64,000 bases of DNA, taken from Raphanus sativus. Lineage: Eukaryota > Streptophyta > Magnoliopsida > Brassicales > Brassicaceae. Made by a program: the position numbers and the translations under genes. Under the pieces are notes generated by a model. That model saw only the letters and a list, made by a program, of their open reading frames with translations. It was not told the DNA's origin and searched no databases. Below are positions 56,498 to 64,000 of this stretch, piece after piece. Numbering within the stretch: the stretch's first letter is position 1; each line of letters begins with the position of its first letter. Location: NCBI RefSeq assembly GCF_000801105.2, contig NC_079517.1, positions 9,052,001 to 9,116,000 of the forward strand. Reading direction: 5' to 3'.

Positions 56498-57509
56498 AGT
56501 TTTGAGTCAATGAGCCCCGGTAGAATCTTGGACGAAGGTAGACTGTAAAAATTAGGAAAATTCCTTGAAGAGGTATAATGGTCGAGTCAATGCAGAAACA
56601 ATAGCCTTGAATGAAATCAAATAAATCCAAGAGTATAATCTAACTTGGTACACATGCAAGAAAAATTGCTCTTATAGGTAAAGTATTGCACAATATAGAA
56701 TGTTAATATTTTCAAAGTGGTTTAGGTAAAATACGAAACTTTATAGAATTCATTGTGATGAAAACAACTCCAAAGGTTTTCTAAGGTGAAATGCAAGTAT
56801 GATCTTTACATATGACTGATCTTCTTTCTATTGATCAAACCACATCAATTCTATTGAATCCCATCAAAAACAGGAATTCTAACTCTATTCTGTTAAAATC
56901 CTATGTCTCTAATCCACTTATTTTGCCATATACAAATTTATGTAATTACTGGGAAACATATAAAAAACAGTATTAGAAAACATTGTTCTCTCAAGGTATG
57001 ATTGGATGGTAATACCTGGGATTTTAGCGACAATCAAAGATCTTGATTTTACCACCGTATGTGGAAGAAGACGACGCCGGTGATGCTCTCCGACTCCTCT
57101 GTTCGAAAAAAATATGTAATTTCTCTTGAGAACCTTGACACCATATAATATACAGTAGCTGCGGTTAATGGGGGGAGGCAAGATATCTTCATTGATGATG
57201 AGAAAGTGGATGCATTGATTGAATACCATCACTCGAACCGTTTCAGCTAGCGAGATGAAGCGCAAAGGTCACCAAATCGCCGTCACACGCAGAGAGAAGA
57301 GGAGAGACGAACTTTGTTTTATCGATTATGCCGTTCTATTTGGGCCAGATACAGACTCAAAATTTTCAGCCCCCACACGTTAACGATCGAGCCTATAATG
57401 CTAAGATTAAATGATACGGTGCGTTGAAGGCGCCGGACACGTGTCATCCCCTCGTGCAATGACTTTCCTAGGTGAAATCCTATGCGGCGCAATTCTTTAT
57501 ATAAATAGA

Positions 57510-58979
57510 TATATGCTGATTTTCAGTTTATTATAGTATACACCATTTGGCATTTGATTAGGGTTGACCACACAAGTATACATGATTTCTGTTTATTAAT
57601 ATGATAGTATTTTCCACTCGTAATGGTGTTAAATAAAAAAACATATCCTATTAGTTATGACTTATGACCAATAATTATGATGTATGTATGATCTGCAGTG
57701 CAGGTATTATCTAAGCTTCGATTTCTTTTTCTTTTAATACCAGCAACGTTTTTCTTTGTTTATTGTAAAAACTTAGAAGGAGGTCAAATCTTGCGTTGTT
57801 TCAGTCCTTGTGAATCAGATCCCATCTTTTAAACTATTGAGTATATTACCATTATTATATTTTCTTACGTCATAAGAATAAAAATAAATAAACAAAAATA
57901 GTATTTGCCTGATCTGTTCAAATAGAGCGTGGGCTGGCATTTTACGAGGAACACGAAGCCCATATCTAAATGCAGCTGCAAGATTTCACATGATTCACAT
58001 TCTTTTCTCCAAATAAACTTTGTCTGCTTCAGAAATTGTTTTGAGATAAGATTATGCAATTAAAATGTAGTTAGGTGACATGTTGATATATTTATTGGTG
58101 GTAGTTGGAATTACAGTTGAACAGTAATCGTTGAAAAGCTACTGCGATTACAAAGACATCACAAGATGACAAGAAACATGCGTAGTGGTTTATGTAGAAA
58201 GTTCTGGTTGTGTTTACTACTTTTGTTGTTGCTTTGTTGTTGTTGTGTTTACTACTTGCAATTGATTTTTCAGTGTCTTTAATATACTAGCTATGAATAT
58301 GATAGTGATATTACAGTTCATTAGACAAAAGTAGTCAAAATCCTTTTAAAATTTTCATTAATAAATTTTGCTTTAGTTGCGGCCAGTCCTAAAACATTAT
58401 AAGGATGAACCTCTATGTGTCCAGTAGATAAGTTATTTACCTAACTAAAACTTACTCAAGTTTTATTTAAAATACTTTTTATTTGTAATGATGTAATTAT
58501 GGTTTTTACCAAAAAAAACCATAATGGGTTTTTTTTTAAAAAAAGAAAGTAATTATGGTTGTTCACAATGGTTGACAAGTTTACAAGTGGTGTTATATGG
58601 TCTAAGTTGATTTAGTTCCACCGAGCTAGCCACCGGGTTTGGAATCTGATTAAGATTAGTATAGTTTTTGTTGAAAAACAAGTAATTGTGGATGTTCACT
58701 TGTTTGTTCTTATCATCCAACTAGACAAATTCAACGACCAACCCAATATCCGCACAAATATGGGCCAGTGGGCTGGACAAAAAGCATTAAGGTACGAAGA
58801 CAGAGAGAAAAAGCGTAACCGCTAATTCAAAAAGCGCTCCAGCTGAAATCAAGACTAACCGCTCACTTTTCCCCTGACGGTTATAACGGGTACATATAAA
58901 ATCCTCACAAATAAATATTCTCAAAATTTTCAGAAAATAAATATTTTCATCTCAATCTGCATTAGCATTCATTCCCCAA
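57510..58979. other. Spacer between the Helitron and an uncharacterised gene
   Basis: AT-rich. A GTTGTTGTT-rich run lies near 58225-58245. A possible SINE fragment (GTTCCACCGAGCTAGCCACC near 58614) is too short to claim. No gene. In Arabidopsis the genes beyond AT1G67570 include LOX6 and urease; no trace of them is seen here. Confidence 0.45.
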
Positions 58980-59814
58980 ATGATGGTATGTAATTCTCTC
59001 TTTGTTCCTGTTTTCTTGCCATGTCGGTTAATATTCAAATGTATGTTTTTAGCAGGACAAACCAGCAAGAAGGAGGTCAAGACCTCGTCCTCGTCCTCTT
59101 GAGACTTCTGGTGCTACCATACTCGCCACGGCTCGCGTCGTTTACACAAGAACCAAGACTCCGAAGAATCCAGCCTCTTTCCTTGTCCAAAAACTCTTCC
59201 AGCTCCTTCTCTTCTTGTCGTCCATGACAAGTCCCTTCCATCGTCACCTTCTATCCATTCTCTATGTAGCCGACGATCACATCCTTGCGGCGCAAGACAC
59301 GGTCGAAACTTACTTCCCTTCTTCCACCTTCGCCTTCCTAAAGATCTCCGAAATGCTGATCGCATCAGAGTCTCTCCCCGAGAAACTCGACGCGGTTCTT
59401 GAGAAGCTTCCATGTTTGATGAGCAGAGCCGCGTGGCTAGACTGGATGCTGCTTCACGCTATTTATTGCCTTGATTCTCTTGTGAACGTGTTGGAACGTT
59501 GGAGAGATAAGAACAAGGGGGCGAATGAGAAAGAGATCACGGTGTATAGGAGTTTCAGCAGAACAGGATCAAACTTTGTAGAGGAGGAGGAAGAGGGGAA
59601 GAAAGTGACGTACAAGGAGGCGTTACAGAGAGGAAGCAGCGGAGAAGATGGTGGGGGAAGCACCGGTCGTAGCAGCAGCAGCGGCGGCGGCGGCGGAGAT
59701 CCTATTTTGGAAATGTTTGAGAACGGTTGGATCACGAAGCCAATCAAAAGAAGTAGCAGAAGCGCTGATTCGCTCACTTGCTCTCGTTCTGATTCCTGTG
59801 AGACCACTACATGA
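58980..59814 (+). CDS. Uncharacterised plant-specific protein, 254 residues
   Basis: Two exons (58980-58985, encoding only MM, and 59056-59814) joined across a GTATGT...AGCAG intron. A basic start (DKPARRRSRPRPRPLETSGA) is followed by a helical region: VVYTRTKTPKNPASFLVQKL, QLLLFLSSMTSPFHRHLLSI, DTVETYFPSSTFAFLKISEM and LPEKLDAVLEKLPCLMSRAA, then WLDWMLLHAIYCLDSLVNVL. The C-terminus is acidic, then glycine- and serine-rich, and ends ENGWITKPIKRSSRSADSLT. Leucine spacing suggests amphipathic helices. I do not recognise the family. A start at the internal MTSPFHRH would drop the basic part. Codon use looks like a normal host gene (GC-rich, CTC and CTT leucines). Confidence 0.75.
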
Positions 59815-60707
59815 GTTCTTTTTAAGTCTTTTGTCTTTTTTTTTTGTTATCTGTAGCAATTATAAGGATGGGTTTCACAACAGCAGCAACAACAACACAA
59901 ACCAATAAAAACTATCTTGTCCTTGTCGACTTTGGTAACTTTTATGTTCATATCTTTGTAATTATCGTATTCTACAACAATCCTTGTGTGTTTTGTACAA
60001 AACATAGAAACATGATAGGATTTTAAGGATGCTTTGAAGAGGCTTGTGTAGTTATGTTAATATTTGTGTTCCCTAAACATCATCATTAGAAGCTTCTGAG
60101 ACTTCTTTCTGCCTCTCGAAAGTTCCGTTCACTGAGATTGGCAATAACGATGGTGTCACACCTTCTCGAAGCACCATCGGGATACAACACTCTCTCTCCC
60201 ATTAAACAGAATCAAAAGGCATGAAACAGCTTGCTCTCTCTCTGTCGTGTCACCCATGTCTAGCACAGTTGCTAGACTGCTGATCATATGCCTTTTGCGA
60301 AATCGGGAGAAAATGTGCCCATGCTTTAAATGGACCCAATACTAAGCTCACAAATGAGTTATTGCATCAACAATGGAAAAAGAGACAACAAGTCACTAAT
60401 ATTGAGACTGGGAATCCAAATATTTTTTCGTTCTTTTGTTTGTCGAGGTGGTTACATATAGTTAACGATCATGAGCTATGTAAATGATAGTTAAAAATAA
60501 CACACGAGACTATTCGGATAACATTGTTTTATACAGCTTAACCTATAAAGAAATCTCTAAATACCTAGAGATTATCGTTGGATTGATTTCGAAACAACAT
60601 TACTCTCAACGAAAGAAGTGTTATTTATTCATAGGCATAGCCGCATAGCAACGAGAAGAGCAGAATAAGTCTCCACTAGATGTCTTTATATTTACTTTGT
60701 ATGGACA
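59815..60707. other. Convergent spacer before the DC1 gene
   Basis: About 0.9 kb holding the 3' untranslated region of the uncharacterised gene and the 3' end of the DC1 gene. The CTCTCTCCC and GCTTGCTCTCTC runs near 60190-60240 are short. No other gene recognised. Confidence 0.4.
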
Positions 60708-62414
60708 TTAATGCCTTCCGCAAGTTTTGCATATAGTTCGCGTTGGATAAGTGTTTGGAAGATACTGAATCGTTTCCTTGTCACGTGTAACAACAGTTTG
60801 TCCGGATTTCATATATGGATCCCTTCCCAATAGACAGTCGACGTGGAGGCTGACTTTACACTCGTTGCATGCATATAATCCTTCCTGTATATGTATATCT
60901 TCTTCGCATATTTCGCACCAGTAAAGTTCATCACCATCTGCATCTTCGTTGTAAGAAAAAACGAGCAAATGCTCATCATGCTTGTACCTCGCTTTATGTG
61001 GTAGAGTAGCACAAAGAAAGCAAAGAACAAAACGACATTCAATACAATTTAAAGGTTGTTCTTGCCATAAATGACAAATGGAACACAGCCTGCTTGAGTA
61101 TTCATCACAAGTTATGAACAAGGGATGTGGATGAGAGTGATGATTGAATGGGTCACATATAGAAGCACAAAGCGTGTCTAACTTCCAATCACAGCCCTCG
61201 ATCGGACACACATACGCGAAACCACATGAGTAACGTCCACATTTCTTACACATGAAGCAACTTGTGGTATAACCGAGCTCTAGAATCAATGGATGAATGT
61301 GTAGCATAAACTGTTTGACTCGAAGAATATATGCACATGATTCATGTAAAATGAAATCACAGTATTGCATACAACGATACACATTGCCATCATCAAAGAA
61401 CGGAATCATGCACGCGTGACAATGCTTGTTTTCGTCATGGAATTGTTTTTCAAGTTTTATTAGATGACAAGGATGGCTCTGATGCAGTATAACTCCATCA
61501 CCTTTATCTTCAAACAATTTAGTATTTTCATATGTTTCTTCAGGCTCCCCTTCAAGTTCTTTCCCGTCGGACACGTCACGTCGTAGTGCACATCTAGAAT
61601 GCATTGAATAAACGCATCCTTTCACACAAGAATATTCTCCGTAGTTTATGTCTATCTTTTGATAACAAACTCCACAATCAGCCGACTCCTTGAAAGGGTT
61701 ACTAGGAGTAAAAGCGAGACGGTGATTGTGACGAGATACCTTTATAAGATATGGTAAGTCGATACACCTTTTATGAACAAAAAAATCACATAGGAGACAT
61801 GCGTATAATAAGTGGGAATAATCATCATCCACTAATCCACAAACATCACAAGCCAAAGTAGATTTCCTGGGAAAGTAATGGAGGGTATGCTTGTGCCTTT
61901 TAGGATTATCTATAGTAAGGGATGTTGGTTTTCTTGAGCAAATAACATCAAGTGCAAAATTGCAAATAAGGCAATAGTAGAATAGACAAGAAAAAGTGTA
62001 ATCTTGACAAGAAAAACATCTTGGATTAGGGTATCGCTCAGACCAGAGAAGTTGAAGAGGATGCTTTGGATGATCAGAGGAATGGTAAATAGAAGGAGAC
62101 TCAACACATTCTTTGTGATATGCACCATTGCAGTAGCTGCAGAAGTAATAGGTATCTGTATCGATCTTGCAGTGACAACCTTCACAACCTGTTGCGTAAT
62201 ATTTCTTATTTTCTTCATCCATTTTTTTGCTGCGATGAAATAAAGAGTGGACATTATTGGAGTTTTCATTGAAACAGGAAGTTTTGACAATGCGATATTT
62301 AAACTGAAAGCTTCGCCCTTTAGTTTTTGCCAGTTTTGTATGCTCTTTATCTTTTTCATATCGTTCTTTTGGACACAAGAAATGACATGAACGAACATGG
62401 TTAAGAGGATCCAT
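60708..62414 (-). CDS. Cysteine/histidine-rich DC1 domain protein
   Basis: An intron-free 568-residue protein of the plant DC1 (divergent C1) family, a tandem zinc-binding fold often tied to stress and hormone responses; its ligand is unknown. At least seven Cys/His clusters are visible: CEGCHCKIDTDTYYFCSYC, CFSCQDYTFSCLFYYCLIC, CDVCGLVDDDYSHLLYAC, CGVCYQKIDINYGEYSC, CHACMIPFFDDGNVYRC, CKKCGRYSCGFAYVC and CEICEEDIHIQEGLYACNEC, each followed by a C or H pair. HPLQLL and HPHPLFI-type elements open the repeats. A start at 62222 (MDEENKKYYATGCEGC) is also plausible, because many family members begin there; the first 64 residues look less like the family. The end is ICKTCGRH. Confidence 0.9.
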   Translation of the reverse strand: MDPLNHVRSCHFLCPKERYEKDKEHTKLAKTKGRSFQFKYRIVKTSCFNENSNNVHSLFHRSKKMDEENKKYYATGCEGCHCKIDTDTYYFCSYCNGAYHKECVESPSIYHSSDHPKHPLQLLWSERYPNPRCFSCQDYTFSCLFYYCLICNFALDVICSRKPTSLTIDNPKRHKHTLHYFPRKSTLACDVCGLVDDDYSHLLYACLLCDFFVHKRCIDLPYLIKVSRHNHRLAFTPSNPFKESADCGVCYQKIDINYGEYSCVKGCVYSMHSRCALRRDVSDGKELEGEPEETYENTKLFEDKGDGVILHQSHPCHLIKLEKQFHDENKHCHACMIPFFDDGNVYRCMQYCDFILHESCAYILRVKQFMLHIHPLILELGYTTSCFMCKKCGRYSCGFAYVCPIEGCDWKLDTLCASICDPFNHHSHPHPLFITCDEYSSRLCSICHLWQEQPLNCIECRFVLCFLCATLPHKARYKHDEHLLVFSYNEDADGDELYWCEICEEDIHIQEGLYACNECKVSLHVDCLLGRDPYMKSGQTVVTRDKETIQYLPNTYPTRTICKTCGRH

Positions 62415-62690
62415 GGGTTAGGTTATTGTTTTGGTCTGAAGATTTAATGTTTACTTATTACAACAACTAATATGGTATATATATACACTGGAAACAGTTT
62501 ATATGTCGACAACATATCACGCCAAGTATTGCAATTTTTGTTCATTTCAAACTTCTTCACAACAAAGCAAGAATGAGATTCTTTTAGAGTCTCAAGTTTT
62601 GATTATTCATTTCTGAATGAAAAAGCAAGTGCTGAGGGAAACAAGTTATTCAGTTTTATTTTATTTACTTATGCACGTTTATACAACTAT

Positions 62691-62720
62691 ACTAGGTGTC
62701 TTCCTGTGCAATGCGCAGAT
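62691..62720 (-). mobile_element. Helitron 3' terminus
   Basis: On the minus strand the end reads ...CTGCGC-ATT-GCACAG, a near-perfect hairpin (62704-62718), then eight bases and CTAGT at 62695-62691. This is the Helitron 3' signature. The element would run rightward; its 5' end was not found before the window edge. The flanking base is A rather than the usual T. Confidence 0.6.
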
Positions 62721-63109
62721 ATAATAATTTTTGAAAAATATTTATTACATGAATATTTATTTAATTATTTTTATTCAATTTTTTAAAAATATAAATTAAT
62801 CATTTATATTGAGATTATATTTAGTTTATTAAAATTTTAATCTACACCCGCACATAGTTTAAATAAATATCTTTTTCCGAAATAATATTTTTATACATCT
62901 TTTTATTGTTGTATTATATGATCAACAGATATATTACATTTACAATTATGAAAAAATTACATAAACGATTCGACAGCTGAAAATACTACCTACTTTATGA
63001 GAATCTAAGACCTGGAACTCGAACCTAGACCTGGATGTAGAAACCTTTAAACCTTAATCATGCGGCTATAAAGCTTTTACAACAAGTAAGATTTATTAAA
63101 AAGAAAATA

Positions 63110-63735
63110 AAATTTTTAAAAAATAGCTGAAAGAAAAAACAACACCGAGCCGTTTGCAAAGTTCTTAACTCTAAAAACCTAAACTCTGAATCATAAACAA
63201 AAAATCTTAAATCATAAACCCAAAACTCTGAACCATAAATCTCAATTCTAAAATCTAAACCCTAAATCTTAACAAGAAACTCTAAATACCAAAATCTAAA
63301 CCCTAAAGCCTAACTCAAGACTCTAAATCCTAAACCCTAAACTCTAAATCTTAAACCTTGAACAAAAAAGTCTAAATCGTAATCCTGAACTCTAAACAAC
63401 TGATGGATTTAGGGTTAAGAATTTAAGATTTTTGGTTAAGAATTTAAGATTTTTGGTTTAGAATTCAGAGTTCAGAATTTAATGTTTATATAATTTAGGG
63501 TTATGGTTTAGAGTTTTGAGTTTAGAGTTTAGGATTTACGGTATAGAATTCAAATTTAATATTTTGGACTTAAGGTTTATGATTTAGAGTTTCACGTTTA
63601 GGATTGATGGTTAAGGTTTAAGATTTATGATTTATTGTTTTAGATTTAAGGTTTAAACTTTAGATTTTTAGAGTTTAGAGTTTTACACGTTAATATCGGT
63701 GTTCTTTTTTTCAGCTGTTTATTTTTTAATTTATT
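63110..63735. repeat. Foldback element made of telomere-like CTAAACCC/GGGTTTAG repeats
   Basis: The left arm starts AGCTGAAAGAAAAAACAACA and continues as degenerate AAACTCTAAA and AAACCCTAAA units. The right arm, from about 63402, is the inverse (TTTAGGGTTAAG, TTTAGAGTTT) and closes with the inverted end TTGTTTTTTTCAGCT-like. The outer ends share AGCTGAAA...AACACCGA in inverted orientation. Several exact CCCTAAA units occur (near 63250, 63301 and 63333). The whole could form a long hairpin. Confidence 0.75.
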
Positions 63736-63865
63736 GTATTTTTAACAAATCATAGTACATGACACTTTGGTTGGCCATGAAAAGTGTTGTGAATTTAACA
63801 ATTCACTATAGGGGTGAGTGAACATATATATATATTATTAAAACTGATGTATAAATTAGGTTTGT

Positions 63866-64000
63866 TTGAAAACATGGATAACAATTTTAAAAAGATGTTT
63901 GTTTGGAAACTTGGACATCAATTTAAAAAAAATAGAATTGTTTGGAAACATTAATAGCAATTTAAAAAAAATATAATGTTATTTGGAAATATAGATAGCA
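63866..64000. repeat. Short tandem repeat, unit about 45 bases
   Basis: About four diverged units of TTGTTTGGAAACAT..ATA.CAATTTAAAAAAAATA run to the window edge and are cut by it. No coding capacity. Confidence 0.7.

Larger units (their letters stand above)
54349..57509 (-). mobile_element. Complete Helitron, minus strand
   Basis: Read on the minus strand, the element begins A|TCTATTTATATAAAGAATTG at 57509 and ends CTAGT|T at 54349. Eleven bases before the end is a perfect hairpin, CCGGGC-TAC-GCCCGG (54361-54375). TC start, hairpin, CTRRT end and insertion between A and T are the standard Helitron marks. The length is 3,161 bp. The interior holds a degraded RPA1-like sequence and a nested hAT MITE; no Rep/helicase protein is visible, so it is non-autonomous. 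Confidence 0.88.
62415..64000. other. AT-rich repeat-bearing right edge
   Basis: The DC1 promoter lies at the left. Then come a Helitron 3' terminus (62691), AT-rich text, the telomere-like foldback (63110-63735) and short tandem repeats up to the window end. No gene is visible. Confidence 0.5.

Noticed and set aside
59463..59807. 114-codon minus-strand frame with long leucine and proline runs
   Set aside because: Reverse reading of the Gly/Ser-rich tail of the uncharacterised gene.
62990..63060. Antisense B-box-like text (GGAACTCGAACCTAGACC)
   Set aside because: Too short and without a partner box to call a tRNA or SINE.
63825..63860. Possible Helitron 5' end (TATATTATTAAAACTGATG)
   Set aside because: The initial TC is missing and the AT-rich context makes the match weak.
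1..64000. CRISPR arrays, operons, phage or bacterial systems
   Set aside because: None found; gene structure and composition are those of a plant nuclear chromosome.

Overview
The window is nuclear DNA of a flowering plant, most likely the mustard family and probably Brassica or a close relative. It has intron-bearing genes with GT-AG splice sites and strongly AT-rich spacers. The encoded proteins match Arabidopsis thaliana proteins at near-orthologue level, in the order of the Arabidopsis interval AT1G67710 down to AT1G67570. Locus names are recalled from memory, not looked up. Several genes of that interval are missing or survive only as relics, as expected after the Brassica genome triplication; that cause is inference.

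Layout: 1-5325 is AT-rich spacer. 5326-7225 is a type-B response regulator (ARR11). 8200-9343 (minus) is HHL1, a thylakoid photosystem II maintenance protein. 9741-15139 (minus) is a many-exon thimet-type oligopeptidase with a hAT-like element in one intron. 15140-17445 is spacer with a dead LINE fragment. 17446-22545 is a 5.1-kb Mutator-like element (Pack-MULE) holding pieces of at least five host genes (kinesin KIN7D, a PPR protein, beta-tubulin, a syntaxin and a B3/REM factor) plus a block of about 2 kb packed with TTTATAA motifs. 22794-25511 is SRP72. 25796-25978 (minus) is a 60-residue conserved protein. 26426-27352 (minus) is an organelle-directed PD-(D/E)XK nuclease-like protein.

28771-29843 (minus) is a frameshifted F-box/LRR gene. 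31016-31513 is a relic of the DNA polymerase alpha B subunit, exactly where collinearity predicts it. 31689-32663 (minus) is an F-box protein. 33418-34655 (minus) is an Iojap/RsfS protein. 35340-36815 holds an array of imperfect palindromes and a hAT element with perfect target duplications. 38130-39259 is a small membrane phosphatase-like protein (DUF212). 42290-43545 is a remorin. 44600-46500 is a broken transposase-like gene. 47983-50936 is the kinase CDKG2. 52037-53979 (minus) is a DUF3537 membrane protein with acceptor-bearing tandem repeats in an intron. 54349-57509 is a complete minus-strand Helitron with an RPA1-like relic and a nested hAT MITE. 58980-59814 is an uncharacterised plant gene. 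60708-62414 (minus) is a DC1 protein. The right end has a Helitron 3' terminus and a telomere-like foldback.

The host genes are independent housekeeping or regulatory genes: cytokinin signalling, photosystem upkeep, protein targeting, ribosome silencing, splicing-linked kinase and membrane scaffolding. They share no operon or pathway. The notable material is in the mobile DNA, above all the multi-gene Pack-MULE.
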